In this document: positions 34,777-46,866 of the stretch, piece after piece
Position numbering within the stretch: position 1 is the first letter of the stretch
Layout: each line of letters begins with the position of its first letter
Assembly: GCF_000576425.1 (NCBI RefSeq)
Contig: NZ_KK069997.1
Span: forward strand, 55,965-119,964
DNA: 64,000 bases
Origin: Brachybacterium phenoliresistens
Lineage (GTDB): Bacteria > Actinomycetota > Actinomycetes > Actinomycetales > Dermabacteraceae
Direction of reading: 5' to 3'
Notes under the pieces: model-generated
What the model was told of the DNA's origin: nothing
Databases searched by the model: none
The model's input: the letters and a program-made list of their open reading frames with translations, nothing else
Made by a program: the position numbers and the translations under genes

Positions 34777-35055
34777 GTGAGCGATCCCCGAGACCCCCGC
34801 CCCTCGCAGCGTCCCGGCTGGGCTCCCTTCCTCACCCCGGGGACGCGGGTGGTGGTGCGCCACGCGATCGACCGCGAGGCGTCCCCGGGCGGGGAGTCGA
34901 TGACCGACGCGCTGGGGACGGTGGTGGCGGCCGATGCGGACACCATCACCATCATGACCCGTCGCGGCGAGGTCAGCGTCCTGCGCGGCCTGGTCCTGGC
35001 GACGAAGGAGGTCCCTCCGGCTCCGGTGCGCCGGCATCGGGACGATCCGCGCTGA
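34777..35055 (+). CDS. Stand-alone SH3-like domain protein (Rv0428c N-terminal type)
   Basis: This 92-residue protein has a compact beta-rich core, TRVVVRHAIDREA, ALGTVVAADADTITIMTRRG and VLRGLVLATKEVPPAP. It resembles the N-terminal SH3-like domain found before the acetyltransferase in Rv0428c/cg3035-type GNAT proteins. Here the GNAT domain is absent and the gene ends after the SH3-like part. The last 83 bases overlap the 3' end of the opposing phosphatidyltransferase gene. The leaderless-type promoter and family similarity argue that it is real; its role is unknown. Confidence 0.7.
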   Translation: MSDPRDPRPSQRPGWAPFLTPGTRVVVRHAIDREASPGGESMTDALGTVVAADADTITIMTRRGEVSVLRGLVLATKEVPPAPVRRHRDDPR

Positions 35056-35611
35056 GGCCCTCTCGCCGCCGGCCGGTGCGGGCGCTGACGATGTAGTGCA
35101 GCCCGGCCCCGACGTGCAGCAGCACCCCCGCCCACAGCAGGGCCAGCACCCCGGGGATCAGCGACGGCGCCCAGGCGCCCGCGGCGGCGAGCAGGAACAC
35201 CGAGGTCATCAGGATGAACGTGCGCAGCTTGCCCAGCGGCGAGACGTGCAGCCGCCCGCCCATGGCCGCCCCGCCCGCGAGCGCCGTCGCGGCCACGTCG
35301 ACGACCAGGACGATCACCAGGGCGGTCCAGGGGAGCAGGCCCGCGAGCGCCAGCGAGGCGACGATCCCGACCAGGCCGATCCGGTCGGCGATCGGGTCGA
35401 GGATCTCGCCGGTGCGGCTGCGCTGGTCCAGCGCACGGGCCAGCAGGCCGTCGATCCAGTCCGTGCACGCCCACACCAGCAGCAGCACGACCGACAGGGT
35501 GTCGGGCCCGTCGACCACGAGCATCCGGCACACGGGCACCAGCAGGAGCAGGCGCACCACGGTGATGGCGTTGGGCAGCGTCGCCCAGTCGGGGCGGGTG
35601 CGGGTGGTCAT
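34973..35611 (-). CDS. CDP-alcohol phosphatidyltransferase family membrane protein
   Basis: This 212-residue protein has the full CDP-alcohol phosphatidyltransferase motif DG-x2-AR-x8-G-x3-D-x3-D: DWIDGLLARALDQRSRTG followed by EILDPIADR. About five membrane helices surround it. PgsA-type (phosphatidylglycerophosphate) or related phospholipid head-group transfer is likely; the alcohol acceptor cannot be told. ATG 35611 was chosen over an upstream in-frame ATG because homology begins at TRPDWATLPNAITVVRLLL. It follows the typA pair after 52 bases on the same strand. Its 3' end overlaps the opposing SH3-like gene by 83 bases. Confidence 0.87.
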   Translation of the reverse strand: MTTRTRPDWATLPNAITVVRLLLLVPVCRMLVVDGPDTLSVVLLLVWACTDWIDGLLARALDQRSRTGEILDPIADRIGLVGIVASLALAGLLPWTALVIVLVVDVAATALAGGAAMGGRLHVSPLGKLRTFILMTSVFLLAAAGAWAPSLIPGVLALLWAGVLLHVGAGLHYIVSARTGRRREGLSADRPDAGAPEPEGPPSSPGPGRAGR

Positions 35612-35663
35612 CGGCCTCCCTCGTCGTCGAGATGCCGGGACGACGCGTCCCGGCACGGCCCGC

Positions 35664-36088
35664 TCAGCGCGAGCGCCGGCGGCGCACCGTCTCCCCCGCG
35701 ATGACGGCGAACGGGACCAGGACGCCGATGCCCTGCACGATCCATCCGGCGTACTGCGCCTGCTCGGCGATGACCGCGGGCATCAGGACCCCGCCGCCGG
35801 CGCCGCGACCGGCGAACGGCATCACCATGATGCCCCATGCGGCGGCGAGGACGGCCGCGGGCAGCCGCGAACCGGTCACGGAGATCAGGAAGATCGATGC
35901 CGCGCCCTGGAACAGGACGCCCAGCAGGAGACCCGCCGGGATGCGCACGACCCCGACGTCGACCTGCAGCCGGTGCAGCGAGACCAGCAGTCCCACGGAG
36001 ATCGCGGCGAGGACCCCGGCCAGCACGCACTGCATGATGCGTGCGGCCATGTCCGTCTCCGGCACGGCGGCCGGCCGGGGTCCAACGC

Positions 36089-36092
<4 letters not shown>
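35664..36092 (-). CDS. Four-helix membrane protein downstream of typA (DUF6113-like)
   Basis: This 142-residue protein has four hydrophobic segments: MQCVLAGVLAAISVGLLV, GLLLGVLFQGAASIFLI, LPAAVLAAAWGIMVMPF and GWIVQGIGVLVPFAVIA. It resembles small membrane proteins found beside typA in other actinobacteria, for which DUF6113 is my best but unverified guess. GTG 36092 overlaps the typA stop as GTGA, so it is translationally coupled. Function is unknown. Confidence 0.75.
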
Positions 36093-38008
<1,916 letters not shown>

Positions 38009-38087
38009 GCCTGGGCTGCTCGATTCGTCGTCGGGGGCGGCCACGGATCGCAGGCGCGCGCAGAGGGGCGCGTTTCGGGCCATAGCG

Positions 38088-38093
38088 ATTCTA
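38088..38093 (-). promoter_or_regulatory. -10 box for typA
   Basis: TAGAAT on the minus strand, preceded by CGA; the predicted transcription start is at about 38081. Confidence 0.5.
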
Positions 38094-38181
38094 TCGGCCC
38101 GCCCGGCCCCGCAGCCCGTGTGATGCGACACGCCGGGCCGGAATCCCCCGGGAACGGAGGAAGAGTTCCCCCGCACGGAGA

Positions 38182-38237
38182 CAGGACGTCACCTGTGCTT
38201 CGCTCCGGAGCCGGAGGGAGGCACAGGCGACGTCCTG
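38182..38237. terminator. Large hairpin with 17-base arms
   Basis: Arms 38182-38198 (CAGGACGTCACCTGTGC) and 38221-38237 pair with one mismatch; the 22-base loop itself contains CTCCGG/CCGGAG. It is downstream of the transporter operon and upstream of typA. Confidence 0.6.
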
Positions 38238-38250
38238 CGGACGGCGTCGC

Positions 38251-38290
38251 GAGTGCGCGGGACCAATACCGAGTGCGCGGGACCAATACG
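38251..38290. repeat. Tandem 20-base direct repeat
   Basis: Copies at 38251-38270 and 38271-38290 differ only at the last base (unit GAGTGCGCGGGACCAATACC). The second copy runs into the left arm of the next hairpin. Confidence 0.85.
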
Positions 38291-38333
38291 GGGACACAGC
38301 GCCATATCCGGCCTGTGTCCCCGTATTGGTCCC
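38279..38333 (-). terminator. Large hairpin with perfect 21-base arms, terminator of the dpp operon
   Basis: Arms 38279-38299 and 38313-38333 are exact complements with a 13-base loop, 55 bases after the stop of the last transporter gene. The right arm begins CTGTGTCCCCGTATTGG. Confidence 0.7.
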
Positions 38334-38387
38334 GTCGACCTGCAGCCGGGGCCCGACCTGCCCCCGGATGGAGAGCCGAGAGGCAGG

Positions 38388-40300
<1,913 letters not shown>

Positions 40301-40304
<4 letters not shown>

Positions 40305-41254
40305 CGCTTCCTCGCCTTCGGGTCGAGGGCGTCGCGGACGGCGTCGCCGAGCATGATGAAGCTCAGCACGGTGATCGCGAGCGCCATCGACGGGTAGAAC
40401 AGCATCATCGGCTGGGTGCGCAGGGCGTTCTGGGCGGCGGAGATGTCGCCGCCCCAGGAGACGGAGGTGGGCGGCAGGCCCACGCCGAGGAAGGTCAGCG
40501 TCGCCTCCGCGACGATGAACACGCCGAGGTTCACGGTCGCCGTCACGATCACCGGGGCGATCGCGTTGGGGATCACGTGCTTGAGCAGGATGACCGGTCG
40601 GCTCGCCCCGAGGGCGGTGGAGGCGGTCACGAAGTCCTGGTTCTTCACCGAGATCACCGCGCCGCGCATGATGCGCGCGATGTTCGTCCAGCCGAAGACG
40701 CCCAGGACGACGACCACGATCCACACGGTCACGTGGTCGACGCGGTTGCCGATGACGATGGCGCCGAGGATCAGCGGCACGGCGAAGAAGATGTCCGTGA
40801 TGCGCGAGAGGACGGCGTCGAAGAACCCGCCGAGGTACCCGGCGAGCGCCCCGAGGGTGCCGCCGATCAGCGTGGACAGGATCATCGTGAAGAAGCCGAC
40901 GGTCACCGACGTGCGGGTGCCGTACAGGGTGCGGGCGAGGACGTCGTACCCCTGGGTGGTGGTGCCGAAGGGGTGCTCGGCGCTGGGGCCCTGGTTGGCC
41001 CGGCCGAGGACCCCGTAGGTCGGATCCTGGCTGGTCAGCAGGCCCGGGAAGGCAGAGACGAAGAGCACCAGCAGGATCAGCAGCGCGGAGACGATGAAGA
41101 CGGGGTTGCGCACCAGGACCCGGAAGGCCTCGCCCCACATGGAGCGGGGCGCCGAGGTGGTGTCCACCGCGTCGACCGCCTGCAGCGGCGTCTCCTCGAG
41201 CGGGGCGACGAAGTGCTCCGCGCGGGGGCGGAGGGAGCGGGCGTCACTGGGCAT
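40301..41254 (-). CDS. Peptide ABC transporter permease (DppC/OppC type)
   Basis: This 317-residue permease has an N-terminal OppC_N segment with one helix (NPVFIVSALLILLVLFVSAFPG) and a BPD_transp_1 domain with the EAA-like loop TALGASRPVILLKHVIPNAIAPV. It has about six membrane segments. An N-terminal cytosolic extension of about 45 residues precedes the first helix. It overlaps dppB by 11 bases and the ATPase gene by 4, so the operon is tightly coupled. Confidence 0.93.
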
Positions 41255-42182
41255 AGCGGATCCTCGGGTCGAGCACGGCGTAGAGCAGGTCCACGATGAG
41301 GTTGGCGAGCAGGAAGATGATCACCAGCAGCGTCACCAGGGACACGATCATCGGGCTCTCGCCGGCGTTGATGGCACGGAACAGCAGCGAGCCGATCCCG
41401 TTGATGTTGAAGATCCGCTCGGTGACGATGGCGCCGCCCATGAGCGCGCCCAGATCGGCGCCGATGTAGGTGACCACCGGGATCAGGGAGTTGCGCAGGA
41501 TGTGCTTGGTGATCACGCCGCCGCGGGAGAGGCCCTTGGCCGTCGCGGTGCGGACGTGGTCCGCCGTGGCGACCTCGGCGACGGAGGTGCGGGTCAGGCG
41601 CAGCACATAGGCGAAGGAGACCGCCCCGAGCACGAACCCTGGCAGCAGGAGGTTCTCCCAGGAGGGATCCCGGCCCACGTTGATCTGGACGACGCCGAGC
41701 TTCACCCCCAGCACGAACTGCGCCGTGAAGCCGATGACGAAGGTCGGCACCGCGATGACGACCAGGGAGAGCATCAGCAGCGTCGTGTCGAAGATCGTGC
41801 CCTTCTTCAGGCCCGCGATGACACCCGCGATGACGCCGAAGATGGTCTCGATGACGACGGCGATCAGCGCCAGGCGGATCGTCACCGGGAACGCCGCGAC
41901 GATCTGATCCATGATCGGCCGGCCGTTGAAGCCGACGCCGAAGTCGCCCTGGACGACGTTGCCCAGGTAGATCAGCCACTGCACCAGGACGGGCTTGTCG
42001 AGGTTGTACTGCTCGCGCAGGGCCTGCTGCACGGCGGGGGAGATCGGCTTGTCACCCGCGATCGCCGCGATGGGGTCGCCGGAGGAGGCGAAGGCCATCA
42101 GGTAGACGATCAGGGTGGCGCCGAGGAAGACAGGGATCATCTGCAGCAAGCGCCGCCCGATGTACCAGATCACGTCGGTCAC
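41244..42182 (-). CDS. Peptide ABC transporter permease (DppB/OppB type)
   Basis: This 312-residue permease begins with the typical first helix WYIGRRLLQMIPVFLGATLIVYL, a large periplasmic-side loop and the BPD_transp_1 domain with the EAA-like loop TAKGLSRGGVITKHILRNSLIPVV. It pairs with DppC to form the channel. The start is GTG 42182, 73 bases after the substrate-binding protein gene. Confidence 0.93.
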   Translation of the reverse strand: MTDVIWYIGRRLLQMIPVFLGATLIVYLMAFASSGDPIAAIAGDKPISPAVQQALREQYNLDKPVLVQWLIYLGNVVQGDFGVGFNGRPIMDQIVAAFPVTIRLALIAVVIETIFGVIAGVIAGLKKGTIFDTTLLMLSLVVIAVPTFVIGFTAQFVLGVKLGVVQINVGRDPSWENLLLPGFVLGAVSFAYVLRLTRTSVAEVATADHVRTATAKGLSRGGVITKHILRNSLIPVVTYIGADLGALMGGAIVTERIFNINGIGSLLFRAINAGESPMIVSLVTLLVIIFLLANLIVDLLYAVLDPRIRYAQ

Positions 42183-42255
42183 CTTCGTAGGGGTTCAGGA
42201 GGAGCTGCGGCAGGACGTGCGCGAGCGCACTCCGCCGGCTCCTGGGGTCAGGGGG

Positions 42256-43911
42256 TCACTTGGTGACCGCGTAGTACAGCGGGACGGTGTCCCACCCGAA
42301 GGTCACGTTCGAGACCTTGTCCGAGAATCCGCCGAAGGTGTTCTGGTACCACAGCGGGATCACGGGCAGGTCCTCCATGAGGATCGCCTCGGCCGCCTTG
42401 AACTTCTCGATCGCCGCGTCGATGTCCGGGGCTGCGAGGCCCTCGGCGAGCAGCGCGTCGAACTCGGGGTTCTTGTAGTCGCCGTCGTTGGAGCCCTTGC
42501 CGTCGGCCGCGGCCGTGGAGTAGAGCGGGCCGAGGAAGTTGTAGGCCGAGGGGTAGTCGGCCTGCCACCCGGAGCGGAACGCGCCCTTGAGGGTGCGCGC
42601 GGTGATCTGCTCGCGGAACTCGCCGAACGCCGGGAACGGCTGCGGGGTCGCCTCGATGCCCAGGGTGTTCTTGATCGAGTTGCACACGGCCTCGACCCAC
42701 GACTGGTGCGGGCCGTCCGCGTTGTAGGAGAGGGTGAACGTGCCGCTGAAGGGCTGGAGGGCCTCGGCCTGCGCCCACAGGTCCTTCGCCGCGGCCTCGT
42801 CGAACTCCAGGACCTCGGCGCCGGGGATGTCGGTGGCGCCGCCGCCGTCGATCACCGGGGCGACGAAGTCGGTCGCCGGGGTGCGGGTGCCGAAGAACAG
42901 CGAGTCGCAGATCTCCTGACGGTTGATGGCCCGCGAGATCGCCTGGCGGCGCAGCTTGCCGGCCTCGCCCGAGAAGTTCGGGTCGTTCTGGGGGATGGTG
43001 AAGGACTGGAAGACGGCGCCGGGCTCGTTGACCGCCCGATCGCCCAGCTCGTCCTCGAAGGTCGAGAGCGCCGAGTCCGGGATCTGATCGGCGACGTCGA
43101 CGTTGCTCGAGCTCAGATCGTTGTACAGCGTGTCGGGGTCCGCGTAGATCACGAAGGTGAGCCCGGCGTTCTGCGCGGCACGGGGCCCGGAGTACTCCGG
43201 GTTCGGGACCAGGACGATCTCGCTGTCGTGGGTCCACGTCTCGACCATGTACGGGCCGTTGCCGACCGGCTTCTCGCCGAAGGCGGCCATGTCGTCGTAG
43301 GCGGAGGCGGGCAGCGGCTTGTAGGCGGAGTAGCCCAGGCGGCTGGGGAAGTCGGACTGCGCGGAGACCAGCTTGACGGTGAAGGTCGTCTCGTCGACGA
43401 CGGTCAGGCCGGACAGCGTCTGGTCCGCGGTCGCGCCGTCGGCGGAGACCACGTCGAAGCCCTCGATGGGCTGGAAGAAGGACTGGCTCTTCTGGGCGTT
43501 GGCGGTGTTCGCGCCCCAGTTCCAGGCGTCCACGAAGCTCTGGGCGGTCACCGGGGTGCCGTCGGAGAACTTCTGGTCGGCCGCGATCTTGATGGTCCAG
43601 GTCTGGTTGTCCTCGGACTCGATGGACTCGGCGACCTCGTTCTCGACCTTGCCGTCGTGGGTGTAGTACACCAGGCCCGAGAAGATCGAGTCGATGACGC
43701 GACCGCCGCCGACCTCGCTCGTGTTCTGCGGGACCAGCGGGTTCTCGGGCTCGGTGCCGTTGGCGAGGACCGCCTCGCCCGAGCCGCCATCGTTGCCGCT
43801 GCCGCCGCCCGTGCCGCCGCCGTCGCCGTTCCCGCCGCAGGCGGCCAGGGTGAAGGCCGCCGTGCCGGTGGCCGCGGTGCCGAGGATCATCGACCGTCGC
43901 GAAAGTGCCAT
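42256..43911 (-). CDS. Peptide ABC transporter substrate-binding lipoprotein (DppA/OppA type)
   Basis: This 551-residue family 5 extracellular binding protein has a lipoprotein signal with lipobox LAAC and Cys25, followed by a Gly/Asn/Ser-rich linker. Two Arg at the N terminus (SRRSMILG) also fit a Tat lipoprotein. Family blocks include TWTIKIAADQKFSDGTPVTAQSFVDAWN (in parts TIKIAADQKFSDG), PVGNGPYM, LRRQAISRAINRQ and LKGAFRSGWQADYP. An upstream ATG at 43929 exists, but CAGGAG lies seven bases before ATG 43911, which also starts the signal peptide properly. It is first in the operon with dppB, dppC and the ATPase. Oligopeptides are the likely substrate. Confidence 0.93.
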   Translation of the reverse strand: MALSRRSMILGTAATGTAAFTLAACGGNGDGGGTGGGSGNDGGSGEAVLANGTEPENPLVPQNTSEVGGGRVIDSIFSGLVYYTHDGKVENEVAESIESEDNQTWTIKIAADQKFSDGTPVTAQSFVDAWNWGANTANAQKSQSFFQPIEGFDVVSADGATADQTLSGLTVVDETTFTVKLVSAQSDFPSRLGYSAYKPLPASAYDDMAAFGEKPVGNGPYMVETWTHDSEIVLVPNPEYSGPRAAQNAGLTFVIYADPDTLYNDLSSSNVDVADQIPDSALSTFEDELGDRAVNEPGAVFQSFTIPQNDPNFSGEAGKLRRQAISRAINRQEICDSLFFGTRTPATDFVAPVIDGGGATDIPGAEVLEFDEAAAKDLWAQAEALQPFSGTFTLSYNADGPHQSWVEAVCNSIKNTLGIEATPQPFPAFGEFREQITARTLKGAFRSGWQADYPSAYNFLGPLYSTAAADGKGSNDGDYKNPEFDALLAEGLAAPDIDAAIEKFKAAEAILMEDLPVIPLWYQNTFGGFSDKVSNVTFGWDTVPLYYAVTK

Positions 43912-44083
43912 GGATAGCTCCTGTTTCATCTCCGTGATGACCGGCGACGCGACCTCGCGCCACCGGAGTGCCCACCAGTGTGCACCACGTCAAGGATGTT
44001 CCGAGCCATGGACGGTCACGTTTCTGTTGCGCTTTGTGGCCTCCCATGACATGACCTGCACTCTTCCCGGTCATCCGGAGGTG

Positions 44084-44089
44084 GACAAT
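44084..44089 (+). promoter_or_regulatory. -10 box of a probable leaderless promoter (pgi)
   Basis: GACAAT lies seven bases before ATG 44097. A CCGGAGG sequence (44076-44082) is 14 bases away from the ATG, too far for normal ribosome binding. Confidence 0.4.
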
Positions 44090-44096
44090 AGGTGCC

Positions 44097-45803
44097 ATGA
44101 CTGATGCACCCGAGGCCGCCATCGCCGCCGCCGAGCCCGTCGACCCCACCACCACCGCCGCCTGGGAGGCGCTCGAGGAGCACGACCTCGAGATCGCCGG
44201 CTCCCTGCGCGAGTGGTTCGCGGAGGATCCGCAGCGCGCCGAGCGCTTCACGCACGACGCCGCCGATCTGCACGTGGACCTGTCCAAGAACCTCGTGACC
44301 GCCGAGACGATCGAGCTGCTGCTGCAGCTGGCCGATCAGACCGGCGTGCTGGAGCGGCGCGACGCCATGTACTCCGGCGGGCACATCAACACCACCGAGG
44401 ACCGCGCCGTCCTGCACACGGCGCTGCGCCGCCCCGCCGGCGCCTCCCCCGCGCTGACCGTCGACGGCCAGGACGTCGACGCCGATGTCCAGGAGGTCCT
44501 GGGCCGCGTCGCCGACTTCGCACGGCGCGTGCGCTCGGGCGAGTGGACGGGCGTGACCGGCAAGCGCATCGAGACCGTGGTGAACATCGGCATCGGCGGC
44601 AGCGACCTGGGACCGGTCATGGTCTACGAGGCGCTGAAGCCCTTCGCGCAGGAGGGGCTGGAGGCCCGCTTCATCTCGAACATCGACCCGACCGACGCGT
44701 ACGAGACCACCAAGGACCTCGACCCCGAGACCACCCTGGTCATCGTCGCCTCGAAGACCTTCACCACCCTCGAGACGATCACCAACGCGAAGCTCGTGCG
44801 CGCCTGGCTGCTGGACGGCCTCGCGGAGAAGGCGGGCCTCGCGCCGGAGAAGCAGGCCGAGGCGATCGCGAAGCACTTCATCGCGGTTTCCACCGCCCTG
44901 GACAAGGTCGCCGAGTTCGGCATCGACACCGACAACGCCTTCGGCTTCTGGAGCTGGGTGGGCGGGCGCTACAGCGTCGACTCCGCGATCGGGACGTCGC
45001 TGGCGATCGTGCTGGGCCCGGAGGCCTTCGAAGAGCTGCTGGCCGGCTTCCACGCCATGGACGAGCACTTCCGCACCGCCGCGCCGGAGGTGAACGTCCC
45101 GCTGCTGATGGGCCTGATCAACGTCTGGAACGTCAACTTCCTCGAGGCGGAGACCCACGCGGTCCTCCCCTACTCGCAGTACCTGCACCGCTTCCCGGCG
45201 TACCTGCAGCAGCTGACCATGGAGTCCAACGGCAAGTCCGTGCGCTGGGACGGCTCCCCCGTCACCACCGAGACCGGCGAGATCTTCTGGGGCGAGCCCG
45301 GCACCAACGGCCAGCACGCCTTCTACCAGCTGATCCACCAGGGCACCCGGATCATCCCGGCGGACTTCATCGCCTTCGCCGACCCGGCGCACCCGCTCAA
45401 GGACGGCGAGCAGGACGTCCATGAGCTGTTCCTGGCGAACTTCTTCGCCCAGACGAAGGCGCTCGCCTTCGGCAAGACGGCCGATGAGGTCCGTGCCGAG
45501 GGCACCGAGGGCTCCCTGGTGGCGGCCCGTGAGTTCTCCGGCGACCGCCCGACCACGTCGATCATGGCCCCGGCCCTGACCCCCGGCGTGCTGGGCCAGC
45601 TCATCGCGCTGTACGAGCACATCACCTTCGTGCAGGGCGCCGTCTGGGGCATCAACTCCTTCGACCAGTGGGGCGTGGAGCTGGGCAAGCAGCTGGCCAA
45701 GGGCCTCGCACCGGCCGTCGCGGGCGACGAGGACGCGATCGCGGCGGAGGACTCCTCCACCGCGGCGCTGATCCGCTACTACCGCGAGCACCGGAGCGTC
45801 TGA
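44097..45803 (+). CDS. pgi: Glucose-6-phosphate isomerase
   Basis: This 568-residue cytosolic enzyme interconverts glucose-6-phosphate and fructose-6-phosphate. It has the two SIS folds with [30 protein letters not shown](T)NA, the WVGGRYS block, catalytic Glu region EMESNGKS-like (here TMESNGKSV) and [15 protein letters not shown], and the C-terminal Lys in [15 protein letters not shown]. Length and motifs are those of the long (E. coli-like) type. It is divergent from the peptide transporter. A GH25 gene follows after 11 bases, probably on the same mRNA. Confidence 0.95.
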   Translation: MTDAPEAAIAAAEPVDPTTTAAWEALEEHDLEIAGSLREWFAEDPQRAERFTHDAADLHVDLSKNLVTAETIELLLQLADQTGVLERRDAMYSGGHINTTEDRAVLHTALRRPAGASPALTVDGQDVDADVQEVLGRVADFARRVRSGEWTGVTGKRIETVVNIGIGGSDLGPVMVYEALKPFAQEGLEARFISNIDPTDAYETTKDLDPETTLVIVASKTFTTLETITNAKLVRAWLLDGLAEKAGLAPEKQAEAIAKHFIAVSTALDKVAEFGIDTDNAFGFWSWVGGRYSVDSAIGTSLAIVLGPEAFEELLAGFHAMDEHFRTAAPEVNVPLLMGLINVWNVNFLEAETHAVLPYSQYLHRFPAYLQQLTMESNGKSVRWDGSPVTTETGEIFWGEPGTNGQHAFYQLIHQGTRIIPADFIAFADPAHPLKDGEQDVHELFLANFFAQTKALAFGKTADEVRAEGTEGSLVAAREFSGDRPTTSIMAPALTPGVLGQLIALYEHITFVQGAVWGINSFDQWGVELGKQLAKGLAPAVAGDEDAIAAEDSSTAALIRYYREHRSV

Positions 45804-45814
45804 GCGCTCCGCCC

Positions 45815-46606
45815 GTGACGGTCGAGCCGGGAGGAGGGGCCGGGGCGGTCGCCGCGCCGGCCTCTCCTCCGCGTGCCGTGCGGCGGCGCCGCGCCCTCGG
45901 GCTCGGCGCCGCCGCGGTCGTCGTCCTGGGAGCGCTCGCGCTGCTGGTGGGGTCGGGGGTCGTGTGGCCCGGACGGATCTTCGCCCTGGGCCATCCGGTG
46001 CGCGGGGTGGACGTCTCCTCGTACCAGGGCCGCATCGACTGGCCGGTCCTGGTGGCCGATGACCTGGACTTCGCCTACATCAAGGCCACCGAGGGATCCT
46101 CGCACGTGGATCGGCGCTTCGCCGCGAACTGGGAGGGGGCGCGGACCAGCGGCGTGCTGTTCGGCGCCTACCACTTCCTGTCCTTCGAGAGCTCGGGAGA
46201 GGACCAGGCCCGGCACATCATCGAGACCGTCCCGGCCGACGGCACGCTCCCCCCCGCCGTCGACGTCGAGTACTACGGCGAGCACTTCGCGGATCCGCCG
46301 CCGCGCGAGGAGGTCGCCGCGATCCTCGACCCCCTGATCCGCGAGCTCACCGAGCACTACGGCACGGCGCCGGTCATCTACGCGACCCCCGCCGCCTACG
46401 AGCGCTACATCGCCGGCGCCTACCCGGACTGCCCGATCTGGATCCGCTCGGTCGTCGTCCCGCCCTCCCTGGCGGACGGACGGGAATGGACGTTCTGGCA
46501 GTACTCGCACCGGGACCGCCGCTCCGGCTACGACGGCACGGAGCCCTACATCGACATGAACGTGTTCCGCGGCTCCCGCGCCGAGCTCGCCGATCTCGCG
46601 GGCTGA
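45815..46606 (+). CDS. Membrane-anchored GH25 lysozyme
   Basis: This 263-residue protein has an N-terminal cytosolic stretch, a membrane helix (about 28-50) and a GH25 muramidase domain. Family motifs are GVDVSSYQGRIDW (Asp66), DFAYIKATEG, PPAVDVEYYG with the catalytic Asp-x-Glu (about 149-151), and WTFWQYSH; it ends with the DMNVFRG strand. GH25 enzymes hydrolyse the MurNAc-GlcNAc bond of peptidoglycan; the anchor suggests action on the cell's own wall. GTG 45815 is the first usable start after the pgi stop; no strong ribosome site is seen, fitting translational coupling to pgi. Confidence 0.9.
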   Translation: MTVEPGGGAGAVAAPASPPRAVRRRRALGLGAAAVVVLGALALLVGSGVVWPGRIFALGHPVRGVDVSSYQGRIDWPVLVADDLDFAYIKATEGSSHVDRRFAANWEGARTSGVLFGAYHFLSFESSGEDQARHIIETVPADGTLPPAVDVEYYGEHFADPPPREEVAAILDPLIRELTEHYGTAPVIYATPAAYERYIAGAYPDCPIWIRSVVVPPSLADGREWTFWQYSHRDRRSGYDGTEPYIDMNVFRGSRAELADLAG

Positions 46607-46745
46607 GAGCCCAGACGCCCCTCTGTCCCCGCCGCCGCGTTCCGGTCCGCGGTCGCGCAGAGCAGACCTCCGCCCCGCTGCACGACGGCACCGCGCTGTG
46701 GCGCATTCGTCCGCGGGCCCCGCCCGCGGGCCGGAGCATCGGCCG

Positions 46746-46751
46746 TAGAAT
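46746..46751 (+). promoter_or_regulatory. -10 box for the NCS2 permease gene
   Basis: TAGAAT predicts transcription from about 46758, giving a leader of about 109 bases. Confidence 0.45.
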
Positions 46752-46756
46752 CCCCG

Positions 46757-46788
46757 GAGCGCCCGCCGTCGTCGCACTCCGGGCGCTC
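46757..46788 (+). promoter_or_regulatory. Hairpin at the 5' end of the NCS2 permease leader
   Basis: Perfect 9-base arms GAGCGCCCG (46757-46765) and CGGGCGCTC (46780-46788) form at the predicted mRNA start; a second GCGGAC/GTCCGC hairpin follows. No known purine riboswitch core is recognisable. Confidence 0.4.
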
Positions 46789-46866
46789 GCCCGTGCGTGC
46801 GTTCTGCGGCGGACCGCCGTCCGCTTCCCCGCCCGAGAACGCCCCCGATCCCGAGGACAGCACCCC

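Larger units (their letters stand above)
38009..38387. other. 379-base gap between typA and the peptide transporter: promoter, repeats and hairpins
   Basis: No gene is seen. The left part holds the typA leader and promoter. The centre and right hold two large hairpins (38182-38237 and 38279-38333) and a tandem 20-base repeat (38251-38290). The right 50 bases before the transporter stop show nothing further. Confidence 0.75.

Noticed and set aside
38009..38083. TypA start at ATG 38083
   Set aside because: It would add 25 residues unlike the family and would place the start within 2-3 bases of the predicted transcript start; ATG 38008 gives the conserved N terminus.
38251..38290. Tandem 20-base repeat as a CRISPR fragment
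   Set aside because: The copies are directly adjacent with no spacers and no cas genes nearby.
46607..46866. A small gene or known purine riboswitch in the gap before the NCS2 permease
   Set aside because: No frame with a ribosome site or family similarity; the conserved purine-aptamer loops are not present.
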